From: Oryzias latipes | Lineage: Eukaryota; Chordata; Actinopteri; Beloniformes; Adrianichthyidae | Direction: 5' to 3' | Length of the DNA: 64,000 bases | Assembly: GCF_002234675.1 (NCBI RefSeq) | Contig: NC_019859.2 | Coordinates: 27,523,973-27,587,972 of the forward strand | Shown here: in pieces, positions 33,301 through 48,300 of the stretch | Numbering within the stretch: position 1 is the first letter of the stretch | Layout of the letters: every line of letters begins with the position of its first letter | Program-made: the position numbers and the translations under genes | Notes under the pieces: model-generated | The model's input: the letters and a program-made list of their open reading frames with translations, nothing else | Told to the model about the DNA's origin: nothing | Database searches by the model: none

Positions 33301-36300
33301 GAGAATAGGCCCACCCTAGTGTGTGTTAGCAGTTTTAGCGGCTCAAAAGCTCCTCCAATTACTTGATGAAGAATCCATCACAAATTGACAAAACACTACA
33401 GGAGCACAAAGCTGACAAATCCACCAACTGTAACACTATATTTCATACTGACTAACCATCTGAACATTAATGCCTAAGTATGTATCTATGTATTAGCCTA
33501 AATGTGTTTAGGGAAATCCGTTTAGTTTAAATTCCTGTGAAAATATCTTCTCATATTTTAGCCACAAAGACTTACGAGTCACTAACTTTTAAAATAACAC
33601 AAACAAGGCCTGAACAAAGCAATAGGTTCACAGCAAAAAAACTGTAAATAGGGACCAAAGACGTGACTTTTACCTGAAGCGCTTCAGCTCACTGATATCT
33701 CCGTAAGCAAGAGTGAGAGTCTCTGGACGGCTTGCATAGAAGAAGTCTTTGTACTCATCCCACCACACTTCCACTACACGGACATAGTTCTGCACACAGA
33801 GACGAACAGATTGCCAAAGGGTGTATTCAGACTTTGTTTTCATTCTAGAATTCTGGATTTAATTTCAATGAAGGTTTGAACTTTGAGAGTTTAAACAAGA
33901 GAAAAGCGCGAAAATGCTCGTCTGTCGGAGAAAAGTGCAGAAAGTGAAGTGAGGAGTTTTACTGCCATAAAACATCTGCAAGTCTACTCTGCGGATTTCA
34001 TCTAGCACGGGTTATTTTTACAACGAAACTCCTTCAATAAGCCAGGGAACTCTGTAGTGGTGAAAAGGTAAGTCTTTGTTATAGAGACAAAAGTCACAAG
34101 AATTTGACTTTTTTTCAGTAGCACTGGATGCAGGAAACAGTTTTTATTGGTGAAGTTTAGCACAAACTGTGAGATGTGTGAGGAGCTGCAGCTCTCCAAA
34201 GTCTCAAAAGGACTTTGACAGGAGAAGACAGACTAATTACTGGTTATATTATTAAAGTTTATTAGTATTACCTTTCCTGAAATTTTTCTTTGAAGATCAC
34301 AGAGATACTTATTTGTTTTTTTTATTCTATTCATAAATAGTGTTGTTTCTTTTATTAAAAGAATCATGAATGAATTAAACTTTATTCATGTAGCACTTTA
34401 AAACTCCTTCAGGGTACTAAAGGGCCTCAAGATAAAAGAAAGACAAAAGAAGTTTAAAATGAGACATATCAGAGAGGAAAAAAGTTGTGTGGTCCACACG
34501 AGAAAAGGTTTGGGGACCCCCGGTCTAGCATCCATGTGGAGTTGGAAGATTTGTTGTTTTCATTCTTCTGATCATTCAAACACCACATGAACGCAGCATT
34601 TGTCTAAGTTTGCATTTTACACAAGCCTCCATCAAGTTATGGTGAAAATGCCTCTAAAATGAGAACAAACCCGCAGCTTTAAAAAAAAAAAACTCAGAAA
34701 TGTTCTGTTTTGACATACTGTGTTTATGAATTTTCAGTCAAAATGGTTTCGTCCAGATTCTGTTATTTCTTTCTCTTATAAGGTGGATTACTAAAACACT
34801 CCACTCATCTGCTCCTGGTCCGGCCGGCCCTTTTATCGAGTGTTAGAACCCTCTGTGGCCACGGGTTGAAATCCTATCTCATAGTTTTGTACTTCCAAAA
34901 TGAGTCTTTCATCATCAATGGCGAAAATTGATGATAGTGTTATCCGAGGTGTTAACAGGCGTGTCACCTTAAACATAAAATAAAACTTTAATAATGGAAA
35001 TAGAAACCCTGTCCTGAAATCGACGCATTGAGGGACTGAAATAGAACTCCTGCATAAAGCTTGCATTGCAGAGGAACGGATGTCAGACGCAGACATGATG
35101 GAGGCGTTGTAAACATTCTGATTGATTAACAAATGTTCTATTTTTGTGTCAATGAATGGCGATGCTCCACAGACCTATCAGTGTAAATCCGCCTTTGAAT
35201 ACAAACATCTGTATTGTTACACATTTACCAACACAGCAATAAACTAGTGCTTCCTTCACAAATGGAAGAGAAACATTTTCCATTTTCTGTATACCTAAAA
35301 GTCATAAAACTGTATAAACATCTACAAATATTTTTAATAGAACTGTAATGCAGATGTGTGTTGCAAAAACTATCTTTTTATCTTTTATTTTTTTAAGCAA
35401 AAAGTGTAGCTCTGCTAAATATAAAAAATAAAGTAAATAGGATCAGTCTTCTCTGAACAGACCGCTTTTAAAAAAAAAAATGAAACTAATTTACCACAAA
35501 GATTGCACAGGTCAGGGTAAAAAGTAGAAAAATAAATCAAATGAATCAAAATCAATTGTTTAAAAAAAAAAACTAGAATAAAAGCTTTGGGAATTAATGT
35601 TGGAGTTTCATGGGGCTTTTACCTTCAAAGTAGGGGATGATCCAACATGTGCAGGTGGGGGATTTCCCTGCCAGCCTTGGAGTCTGTAGATATGACCAAC
35701 ACGGGAACATGGAACAAAAAGCAGCTGACCACCACACTGCCAGATCTGCACACACAGAAGGCAACAAAGAAACCCAAAAAGAAATGAGGAGAAAAGATGC
35801 TGAGCTGTCACAGTTAACCCAAAAGGCCCAAACGAACTCAAATCTACCTTGTATGAGATTTCAAAGTTCTCTCCTCCCCATATCTGCAGTCCAGGGTCAT
35901 AGAGACCCAGTTCAAAGAAGTAGTCTCTCTCTATGGCAAATAGTCCCCCAGCCATGGCTGGAGATCTGCATGCACACAAACATTTGTGAGCATAAAGGCG
36001 GCAGCTCTGGGCAACAACTTAGAAATACTTTTTAGCCCTGGAAAATACTGTCCAGCAATAAAACATTATCAGCAAAGCCAAACATATTAAGCATTACATT
36101 GTTTAAAATGTACTGATGGTTAGCTTTAAAAAGGATCCTTAACTAAAAAGACTCACAGAAGATTAAAACAGAATCTACACGTTCATAAAGTACAATATAA
36201 AATGTGAAATGCACAACCCAATTGGGATAAAGCTCAAATTTTGTATTGTAAGTGCCCTGCTTTGATTTTATTTTCCTAAATGTTATAGAAGAGTTAATCT

Positions 36301-39300
36301 ACCAAACCAGTGAGTCTTGTTAGCAAGATTCCTTTCAACACCAGCAGATGGGAAATAGAGCACCACGACACAAAACGAGCAACATGCTGTGAAGAATCAT
36401 CGCTGCAGCAAAATAAGAAGGCAGACAGCAGGAAATGATCAATAAAGAGCTGATTCAAGTAGGGGGGGGAGGTGGAAGATGAAGGTTACAAAGACGAAAC
36501 CCAACCCAGAACCAAAACCTTGATGGGAAGATGTCCTAAAACCCCAGACTAACTGACAACCATGTATTAGAGCGTTCCTGACAAGCCCCTAACATAAACT
36601 GCAAAAAGGGTGAATGACATGCTTTTCAGATCTATCCCCAGAGAAACCCAGTGCTGGGGGACAGAATGAGAGCACACTGCTCATGATTAGCTAGGGATTA
36701 TTTTTGTTAGTTACCATATAGAATCTCACACAGCTGTTAGATTGAAAGTATTTCCATAAACCTAATTTGACCACCGTGTGTCTTTATATTTAGCTTCCAA
36801 GGGGCAAGTTTTTAAAGACCTTTTGAAAGTGGCAACAGCTATTATAAGAATTGAGTCGAAACCAACGTGTTTTTGAAAATACTGATGACTAAATCATATT
36901 TACTAGATACAATATACCGTACATTTATGAAACAGTAAAGAAGTTTAGGAAATGTCTGTTTTAGGGAATTATATCTTACTAGCATTACATCTAGGCAACA
37001 AAATGACATAGTGCTTGAAAAAGGTGGTTTATTTCTCTTATTAAATTGTGCCACAACTGTAAAAAAATAGGCATTTGGGGGGTTAGCAGCTGAGTATGTT
37101 TGTAGTAATACTATATTCCCAAATTTTCTCTCAAAGTCATCATATTGATGTTGCTTTTGACTGTGGCTCCTGCTGCCAATCAGGTGCAACTGACTGTCAA
37201 TGCCTGAAGCGGGGCCCATCCTTAAATATGCTAAGTGAGAATCCATCCATCCATCCATCCATCCATCCATCCATCTTCTATTCCCACTTAGTCCTGTACA
37301 AGACCATGGAGGGTTGCAGAAGCTCATCCAAGTTCCGTCTTAAAACTATTTGCTTTACTTAACAAAAATGATTATGTCAAAGCAATCATGTCTCATCCTG
37401 CTGTTACACAAAAAGGTTTCTACCACTGATACAATAATTCAATCTTTTTATCTTCTACTTCTTAGTCCTGTATAGAGTCATGGGTAGCCATGATATATAA
37501 ACCCCCCCGGACAATTCACCAGTCCATCACAGGACCACACACAGGCAGACGATCACACACCCACAAGTGCTCATTTCAAGTCACCGATCATCTATGAAGC
37601 ATGTTTTGGACTGTGGGAGGAAGACTTGATTTGGACCATTTGGACCAGGGCCTGCTCACTGTCCAGTGAACTGTTTATGCTGTGGCCAGATTGATAACTG
37701 GCATGGGGTTAAGACTGTTAACCCCACTATTTGACTGTTGAGGTTCTTTCATATGCTACTTCGAGTTCTGTTGGTTGAAGACTAGTTTGATGCCTTATTT
37801 CTTAAAACATTTTTCATCCAAATTACCAAACAATATAATCAATATAGAAATAAACTATTTGGGATCAACAGAGAAGATTTTGCAAGTTTTTTCATAAGTG
37901 CAACATGTTCACTCAGCTCTGCTGCTTATCCTACAAATGCAAAGACCTAGTTACAAATGTGGCATTTAAAAGAGATAATAAACTGGCTAGCAACAGTGTA
38001 AAGCGTTTGGCCAATAGGCATGGTAGCAAGAAAAAAATGATTTTGTCCAACTAAAAGTTCCTTACTTTTTGTGTCATGTTTATATAAATATATGCCATCT
38101 GTGGCACAAGAAAAGCTAATATTAAACATTATTGGAATCGCCAATTTTCGAGTCTTATTAAATGTGTTTATTATGACTTCTTTGGTTATTAATTACAACT
38201 TTAGGCTAATGGTAATGTCAAACATGTCAACAATATGTTACCAGATGTGTAAGTATCTTCATTATGATGATCCATATCAGAATCAAAGCACTGGTTCTCT
38301 GTACCTATAGGGCTCAGTTTGAGTTTTTCTGAGTTTTTTCTCTCTGTCTCCCAGAGGAACTCGCTTCCAGAGCATGCTCCAATCCCAGGCCCCTCTAGCA
38401 AAACCGTCCTCGTCTCCTCCACCTTGGGGCTCGATGGTAAACCTCTCGCCATGGATGGAGTCAATCAAAGGCACCGTACACACCGTTCTGACAGGGTGGA
38501 TGTGGGGGCATGCATGGGAAAAAGAGACGTGGGGGTGGTGCACAGACCATACGGGAAACGACACAAAGACATGGGGATGGACACGGCAAGCCCACACAAC
38601 AAGACAGTGACATGAGGGGGATGGGGGAAAGGTGGAGACACAAAAAGATCATGGGTGAGTTTGGCCATGCTAGCTGTGCAGCGTGTACCGGTAGGGCTGG
38701 GTGGTGTGTTGTCTCTTAGATTTTTCTTTCTGGCTGAGAGGAACTCTCTTCCAGAGGAGGCTCCAGTCCCATGCTCCTCTAGCAAGGCCATCCTCATCTC
38801 CACCCTGCTGAGGCTCCATACTGTACACATTACCGTCTATATAATCTATGAGTGGCACTGTACACACTGTCCTACATTCAGAGACAGACGCAAACAAACA
38901 ACTTTGTATTAGAGTGTGGTAAAAACAATGTAAAGCAATGTTATACTTTTTCCAAAATTTTACAGATTGCTCTCAATAGGGAACCCTTTCACCATTGAAA
39001 GTAATGAGAATGTTGCCATGTCAGTGATGAAGGCCATAGCGTTTGTCTTGCATTTACGGACCACCTGTATAGGAACTGTTCTTTTTCACTAATACTATTT
39101 TTTTATCTGAAAGATACCAACAAATTACACAACTACAAGTATACTTAGTTTATCCTAAAAGTAATGTAAAATACTTAGAGTTTACTTTTTAAATATAATC
39201 TATATTATATTAACTTAAAATGTTCCGCTTTAGTCTGAAGAAGTGTTCAGTTATTCCTACACTACACGTACATGGTATATTGGCTGAACTTATACTCAAG

Positions 39301-42300
39301 TATGCATAATAAAATAAACATCTAGTATCTTACTTTTTGCTGAGGGTATACCTAAGATCCAGTTAGAAACAAGTCCTCTGTTCAGCTGTGTATTCCATTT
39401 AGGTCCAGTACAACAACTCTGGTAAATCCCTACATTTTAAGCTTTTTTTCTGCCTGAAAATGCCTCATCAAAGATGGACCTTTGAAAAATAGGCTTTTAG
39501 CTTAAAAAATAGCCAATGTCAAGATGACAGGCTTTAAGAAAGTGTAGAAGTTTTGGTCAAAATCACTGAAAAATGTAAGACTTGTCATGTCCTAAATTTT
39601 TCTGAACTTTTTTTTCACCTCTTTGTAGCTTTGTGCCTGAATCACAAATGGCATTTGACTAAAACATTTAGAGAGCTTAAAAATAGTCAGAGTTCCATAA
39701 GAGATCTGCCGAACAGAGATGTTGTTTAAGCTTGTTGTATTTTGTTGCACTATGCTTGACTGTTTTATTTCCCGCCTCTAAAAAACCTAACTTTTGCAGT
39801 CCTCCTGACATTGTCCACACAAGTATCAGTAGTGTCTACAACATCCACAAAACCCTTCTGTCTTTATTACAGAAAAAATGTAATTTTCATCTAATGTTTT
39901 GTGTAAAGACATAGAGGCAGAGGTTACCATTTCATACAAAACATTTCTTTTGTGGTAAAACCACCATCCCATGGATGTACCTTGGAATCCTTTCTTAGAT
40001 CTGCTCTTTCTGCTTTTCTGTTTGCCACGATAAAAAATACAATGCCAGCAATTTTGAAAGATGGCGGCCATACAGAAATGTTCAATTTCTATTTACCCCA
40101 GCCTCAACTATATAGGCTGAAAATGCAAAAAATTCAGTCCCTCAACTTGAGGGGTACCTACAGAACAGTGTCATACATTTTTTCTTACATGTTTTTAAAT
40201 CTTTGATTTTTTTGCACGGTAAACATACTTTTCTGAAACAGGGGTACAGTTTGAAAAAAGGTATTTAGTCATCCACCAATTGTGCAAGTTTTTCCACTTA
40301 AAAAGATGAGAGAGGCCTGTAATTTTCATCATAGGTATACCTCAACCGAGACAAAATTAGAACAAAATCCAGAAAATCACTCTGATTTTTAAATAATTTC
40401 TTGGTAAATCAAAAATTTGCTCAATAACAAAAGTTCAACACAATCATTTGTTATATTGCTTTGTTGGCATTGACAGCAGTCAAACGTTTTCTGTAAGTCT
40501 TCTTCTCCTCTAGAGCAGTGATGTTTTGGGGCTGTCGCTGGGCAACAAAGACTTTCAACTCCCTCCAAAGACTTTCTATGGGGTTTAGATCTGGACACTG
40601 GCGAGGTCACTCCAGGACATTGAAATGCTTCTCATGAAGCCACTCCTTCATTACCCGGGCAGTGTGTTTGGGATCGTTGTCATGCTGAAAGACCCAGTCA
40701 TGTTTCATCTTCAATGCCCTGATGAAAGGAGGTTTTCTCTCAAACTCTGAGGATACATGGCCCCATTCATTCTTTCAGTCATCCAGGTCCCTTTGCTAAA
40801 AAACAGCCCCAAAGCATGATGTTTCCACCCCCATGCTTTTCAGTGGGTTTGGTGATCTTTGGATGCAACTCTGCATTCTTTCACCACCAAACACAACAAG
40901 TAGAGTTGTTACCAAAAAGTGCTATTTTGATTTCCTCTGACCGTAGGACATTCTCCCAATCCTCTTCTAGATCATCCAAATCTCTCAAGCAAACTTTAGA
41001 CTGGTCTGCACATGTACTGGCTTTAGCAGTGGGACACATCTGTCACTGCAGCAATTGGCGGTGTAGTGTGTTACTGACGGCAGCCTTTGTAACTTTGGTC
41101 CCAGCTCTCTGCAGGTCATTCACTAGGTCCACCCGTGTGGTTCTGGGATTTTTGCTCACCGTTCTTGTGATCATTTTGACTCCACGGGGTGAAATCTTGT
41201 GAGGAGCCCCAGATGGAGGGAGATGATCAGTGGTCTTGTATGTCTTCCATTTCCTAATATTTGTTCCCACAGTTGATTTCTTCACACTAAGCTGCTTAAC
41301 TATTGCACATTCAGTCTTCCCAGCCTGGTGCAGGTCAACAATTTGGTTTCTGGTGTCCTTAGACAGCTCTTTGGTCTTGGTCGTAGTGGAGTTTGGAGTG
41401 TGACTGTATGAGGTTGTGGACAGGTGTCTTTTATATAGACAACCAGTTCAAACAGGTGCTATTAATACAGGTAATGAGTGGAGGACAGAGGATCCTCTAA
41501 CAGAAGAAGTTACAGGTCTGTGAGAGCCAGAAATCTTGCTTGTTTGTAGGTGACAAATACTTATTTTCCACCATGATTTACAAGTAAATTCTTTAAAAAT
41601 CAATGTGATTTTTCTGGATTTTTTCCCCTCTTTTGTCCCTCATAGTTGAGGTATACCTATGATGAAAATTACAAGCCTCTCTTATCTTTTTAGGCGGGAG
41701 AACTTGCACAATTGGTGGCTGACCAAATACTTTTTCGCCCCACTGTACATCAATGCCAATTTTGGTGCCTATACCATAAAATACCCAATTATTTTTGATA
41801 ACCAGCTCCACCATAGAGGAAACAAAGGTACTTCTCCCTAACCAACTTAGCCAGTTGATTCTTATTTGAAGAAACATTTTAAGGCACACATCACATACCA
41901 ATATTAACTTTGCAGAACTGGGTCAGAACAAGTGCAAATAAAAACCAATAACTGGTTGAGCAGCACTGAGCAGTGGAAATGGATGCATGTCAATGGATTT
42001 CTATTTTAATGAGTAGTACTCCACAAGAAAGTAGTAAGTGGTCTTTTGGCTAAAATCATAAACAAACTACAGAAGTTTACATTTGATTTGTATGCCTTCT
42101 CAAACACAAAACTTTAAAGGCCAAGTTGGGCTACATGCGTGAACTTTACCTGTCTTTGGAAATTGGTGCAATCAAGGGAGCATACCAGTTAATTCCAACC
42201 TCACAATGAGCATCCAGGTAAATCAGAACCTGCAATAAACAAAACGTCAACCTGTGATTATATGAGTTTAATTTCTGATCAACATAAATATGACTGAGAA

Positions 42301-45300
42301 TGACACAAAAGATCAATTAAGCTCCTTAAAAGAAAAAAACAGAACTTATGTATTTTTTTACGTTATAGTTAAATAAACCTACTGTACCTCAATCCGAATG
42401 GTATTTTCCAATATCGTTTATAATCCCTTTACTTCATTTAGTAACAATTTTATAATGACAAAGTCGATTTGATTCAATTTAATGGTTAACTTGCTTCAAA
42501 AAGATCAATCAAGTGGGATTGTGGGAATATAAATGTATTCATCTATTAGGTCGATTCATTGTTACACCCCTACTCTTAATGCTTGTGCCAAAATGGAGAA
42601 GGCCAGAAAGATAGATAAAAATATATATATAATTGCAATGAGAGTAATGTGGTTTAAGAAGGGGCACTGGGAACTGAAGGTCTTGATTCCAACAATACCT
42701 GTCCTTTAGTGGCCTTCTTGGCTCCAATACTTCTGGCCTGTATTAGTCCTTCTCTCTTGTCATTTCTGAAGAGCTTAACCAGACCATTCCATTGTTTAAT
42801 GTACTCCTCCAGACGCTCCTTCAGATGGACTGCAATCAAAATCCCATTTAGTTAGGTAAAACATAACAAAAAATATTGTAATTTGGATTCAAATGCTAAG
42901 TTTAGACCAAAAAAAAAAGAAAAAAACTGAACTTGATTCTTTAAAAAGTTGTCTTTTGACATTCCCTTAGGGGTAATTTATAAATAAGTTGTAGGAGTAA
43001 ATTCATTCACATAAACATAAAAGCAGTTAAAATTTTAGAAGAGGTTCTTGGCAAGGGCAAATACCACACTTTCTGGTTAAAAACTCATTTTAAAATAGAA
43101 GTAACTAAAGCCAGGTCAGTTTACTTTGCAACTGCCAGGTGGCTTGACACATACAAAAGTAAAGTACAGTCCCAATTAATACAACTGTACTTGAAATACA
43201 TTTTTGTTTACTAAAACTTTTACTAAATTGTGTATCAAGTTTCGGCAAATCAGAGATGAGCAGCCTTGTTGTAATTGTGATGCAACATTACGTATATACT
43301 ATACATAGTTTAGACAAATTGTTGAATGTGGCTTTAAAAAAATGTAACCTCTTTTGGGGATAAATAAAGTTGAGTTCACTTTACAATATTTTAATTTAAC
43401 TAAATGTGTATATCTCTAAAATCTGCAGCGGTAACCATGGCTTTTAATATGGTAAAATATTATCATTTTGACTTTAACACAACTAATTTCTATATTTAAT
43501 AGTTTCCTAGTTTCTTTGTTAAAAATAACTCTTTTTTCTGTTGTTTTTGCTTAAAGACCCAGTCTGATAAAAAAAAATCTTTTTGGTGTTTTTAACATGT
43601 TCTTGTGGCAATTTTCTGGTAATGAGGTAAAGACACATATAAAGAAAATGAAGCTCAAAATTGTATTTCTGAGTATTTCTTCATCCAAATCCTTGTGGTT
43701 TAGGAGCAGACAAAAAAAGCAGTTTAAAAAAGGGCCCACTTGTATTGTAGAAAATACACTAGGCTGGCCTTAAGCTCCCTGCTTTGCATATTCCTACTTA
43801 AAAGACCCCTGGGAACGATTTTACAATCGATCACAAGATGATGGGAATGTGACCGTGCTGAGAATTCGAATTAATAAGCACTGCCACAAACAAATTCCTG
43901 TTTTTCAATTTCCTTCAGATTCTGAGGAAAAGCTAAGGATTGGGAGTTAACAGGATGAGTAAAGTTAAATCCGGCCGGCTCTTCAAGCTCCTCTACTCAT
44001 TTACATTTTTTATGACTTCAAATGGGATTTCAGTCCCATTCATTAACAAAACCAACAAACAGAAGAGTCAACCCACCTTTGTTGCTGAAGTCATCAATCA
44101 TAACAATCTCAGCCAGGTACTGTCTGGGAGTCCTCTTGATGACGCTGTGGACAGTTCTCATGAGGGTGGACCAGCCCTCATTGTGGAAGACAATCACCAC
44201 ACTGGATGTCAGCAGTCTGTCATCGTAGTGCCAATACTTACACCTAGAGAGGACACATCCGTCATTCTTACCACTAACATTCTCTGTGCACTGTAAAGAA
44301 TTCAATGTTTCACTGAGATCAAATTAATTGTTTTTAAAAAATACATTTTATATATCAAATCTTTACTGATAAAAAGAAAATGTTTTTGGCAAAATAAAAG
44401 TGAAATTTTCCATGTTGTTGTTGTTCACCTTACAGCATACCCCTTTAAGGGTCGCTACAGCGATCCAGGTTTTACTGAGTCACACAGGTGGTTTGGCAGA
44501 GATTTTTTGGGGCTCCAGTGTAATCCAGGCTGGCGACCTGCATAGGGGGAGCCAGACTTGGGCCCCCTTTGTTACCACATAGGTAGGCAGTAGCGCGAAG
44601 GGTCTGGCCCAAGGACCAAGGACCCACACTGGATGGAACTGATTGCACACCCTGGGAAACAAACCTTGATTTCCCGCATGCCAGTCCTGCGTTCATCCAA
44701 CGGAGTCATCCATCAAAAATACTCATTTATGTCTAAAATATATTAATTCACTGGTGTACCCGTCTTCTCCACAGTCATTGTGCTTACACTACATATCATC
44801 AAAGCAAATGATTTATAACAACATTTCCAATGATAGTGTTTGTAGCAAATAGAATTTTACTTGAGATCATTTAAAGAGTATGACTGAAATAATCCATTTC
44901 CGAAAGCTCAAGAAAAAACTGTTTTATCAAAACAAACAAAGCAAATAATATGCTCAAAGAGCTGAAAGTATGAAAGACACTGCATGGGCGAAAACCAAAG
45001 CTTTACAATTTGTCTAAAGCAATATTTCTTTCGTTATCACCCAAGAGTGAGGCAGACTGTAAAGCAGGCTAAGAAAGGATGTTTAACCCTTGTGCTATCC
45101 AATGACCCCACCCTTACATTGACGTGTTCTCCCTACCATGACAAAGGTGGATAAAGGTGAAGAGGATTTCATGTAATCCATGGACACCAGTGAAGATCAC
45201 AAATCATTGGAGAAAAAAGGTTCAGCGCACTGTACAGTGGGTCTAGATGACCCAACTCCCAATGTTAAAGTACCTAGGATAGCACAAGGGTTAAGAGAAT

Positions 45301-48300
45301 GAAGAGGCAGCAAACTCACTCGTCATTGCGAAGATCACTGATGGTTCGGTCCATTGAGATCATATCACTAGCAACCATATTGAAGCCGAATTCTTTGATG
45401 GAGGCCTGGACTGAGTCCTTATACTCTGAGCCCAGGATCAAGGGCTTGGCTCCCTCTCCTGGACCATTGAGGATCCCCTGAGGCTCAGGTTCCTTGGGCT
45501 CAAAGTTCCCTAGGGTGCCTTTCCTTAGGATGGGACTGGTGTACTGATGAGTCTGAGGTTTGAATGTGGCAAACTGCTGCTGAATGACCTGTCTCTGGTT
45601 GAGTTGGTGGTTGGGGTCTTGGTCAGCCTTTTCTGTAGAGAGCAAACAAACAGGAAATTCATCTTCAAAAATGATTCAGACCAACAACAGATTTTAGAGG
45701 AAAGTACTGGGCAAGTACCTCACAGATTAAATATGTGATTACACAATGATAAGAGCAACATGTCTTCTCTGAGAAAACTATACATAGCAATAAAACTAAC
45801 CACCGACACCAGAGCCATGATGCTGTAAAGCAAAGAGACGCACTATTTGAACACAAGATACTTGTGTTCTTCAACAATGAACATCTTTGTCTACCAGGCT
45901 AGAAGTGAAGGATATGCTTGTAGAGTGTGACCATGTAGTCACTGCTGAGAACGACACCCCCCACACATTTCTATCAACCTCAGTTGCACATTAGAGTTTG
46001 TGTGGCTCCTAACGGCAAAGATCTGTCCCATCACACCTCACACAGAGGACATGGTAGAACTTGGTTGAGTTATGGAGTTAAGCTGGAAGAGCTAAGCAAA
46101 ATATACCAAAATGTTTCTTCTTACATAAGATAAGACAAGACAAGATACATTTTATTTTGGTTGCAACGATTAATTGACTTAATAGATTAATCCATTTATA
46201 TCTTACATTACAACCAGAACAATCTGTCAGAGGCAAGTTGGTATGGTAAGTTTATTTTACTATAACGTAAAAACGACCAAGTGCATTGTAGCGGACAACA
46301 CACACGCGATGACAGCAAATATGATCAAGCCATCATTCCAGTCCAATGTTTAGAAATACTTCTTGCAAAGACATGTGACCATACAGTGTGTTAGAAAGTT
46401 CTACTAATGTTCTCTTTGGATTATTTTTTAACTTTATTAAACTAAAATGTGAAAGGATTTGCCATTAATTCTTGTTTATTTGATCACATATTTAGTTTAC
46501 ACTTTATTATCTTGCAGGAATTACAAGGAATCTGGAAAACTTCACCTGCACTGTTCAGTACCAGGTATTTCTATCTGAGTCACACTGGTTAAAGTTTTGG
46601 ATAAAGATGTCCTGGATCCTTTTTAGGTCAGTGGAATGGATTGTTCCAAATGAACCAATATCAACTTTGAATCATTTCGTCAACCCCAAATTTTGATATC
46701 AATTGAATCAGTGTTAAAATGAATTGTTACAACCCAAAACTTTATTGATCTTGCTGCGGGGAAATTGAATTGTTACATAACTTTAACAAATCAAGCATTA
46801 AGGGACAAAGAAAGAAAAATTAAAATGTGCAAAAAAGAAAATTGTAAATACCTAATCATATAGATAGACAGCAAATAAACACCAGAACCAGAAAAGCAGT
46901 AGTGAATGTTTTGTCATCAATAAACTGTTATTTGCATCTGTTGTTAATCTGTTAAGTTGTAAAGTCAAACAGCGCTACACACATAAGGAATCCTCGTTGC
47001 TACAATTCTACATTGTCCTAGTGGTGTCAACAATTTTGCACTCAAACACACTTGGTGATGAAGATTTTTTTGTGACTTTCGTCCCTCACCATGCTTGAGT
47101 CTGATGGAGTTGAGGTCGACCTCCACTCCCTCCACGTGAGGCCATGGCACCACAGGCTTAAACTGTCCCGCCGGGTCTCCTTTGGGCAAAAAACTATCCT
47201 CCTAGCACAAAAGAAAAAACTGAAATCAGACACATTTCCTGCCTGAAAGGTTCTCACCCAAAAGTTAAATTTAGAGTTTCCTCATGACTACTCTTTGCTG
47301 AGTGCAGAGTTTTTAGCTGCTGGTTCAGTTCAGTCCTTCTCATGTGGTTTCAGTTAGCGCAAACAACTCCTATGAACAAGATTGTTAGATTGTGTAGTGG
47401 AACTTCAAAATAGATAAGTGTGAAGCAAGTAGATTCCCGAATTAGTGTGAGTAGGTTAAGTAGGATTTTAGCGATGCATATTTTCTTGAGTAAAATCCCC
47501 AACAGAGAACAGGGATGGCTTCCAAAAGTTAAAGAGATGCATCATACACTTAAGTGCATAGGCTTACGTATGGTTTATGTAAAAACATGTTCTATGAGGA
47601 CACAAGCAGCATGTGTAGCAAGTTTGTTTTCAATGGTAGCCCTCAAAAACATCCGTTTTTCGACCCCGTCCTCCCATTCAGGGTCCTGGGGTTGCCAGAG
47701 CCGATCCCAGCCACTGCTGAGAGAAGGCGGGGTGCACCCACGAAAGTTCACCCGTCCATTACAGAGCAGAGGGGCTCCGTTTGGGTATTAAAGACCCACT
47801 CAAATCATCATTCTATCTATTTTAAAAGCGTTCACTGTGGCCTTTTTTCCATTAAAGGGAGTCTTTAAAGACCCACTCCTACGAAAATCGTGTTTTTGGT
47901 GTTTTTAACATGTTCTTCCTAAATTTTTCTTGTAATGGAGGACATTAAAAGTGTGTTTCTGACTATTTCTTTATTTTAATTGTGATGAATCAGGATTGGA
48001 CAAAAATGTTCGGTTTTGTGACGCAGCAACTGCCGTGGGCGGGCCAAAGTCTCCCGCTTCACTTCAATTCTGAATCTTCCACTTGAAGACACATAGATCC
48101 ATCAACATCTTCACTTTCCTCGTCTGAGCTGGAATCTGGCTCAAAACTGTACAGCTGGACAGCTCCAATAATGCTCATCGTTTTTGTTGCACCACTATTA
48201 TTAGCTTGGGGTGGCGAGGAGCTGTAAGCTAACGGGATATTGTGTAAAGAAAAGCATGATGGGATATCAATGCAGGTTTGCTTCCGCACCAACAGTCCTG

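Larger units (their letters stand above)
31289..33673 (-). other. galnt7: galnt7 intron 10
   Basis: The intron holds an L2-like tail (31430-31740), a LINE remnant (32058-32970) and a double hairpin (33116-33182). No further feature was recognised. Confidence 0.7.

Noticed and set aside
37242..37274. TCCA tandem repeats as a possible CRISPR-like or regulatory array
   Set aside because: A simple microsatellite at the end of an L2-like LINE tail.
38461..38652. Cys/Pro-rich frame between exons 7a and 7b on the - strand
   Set aside because: Lies in the 201-bp intron, in another frame, with pyrimidine-rich composition expected before a splice acceptor.
45665..45877. 70-codon hydrophobic frame on the - strand beside galnt7 exon 3
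   Set aside because: Lies in intron 2, is not joined by phase to exon 3, and the acceptor at 45633 explains the exon border.
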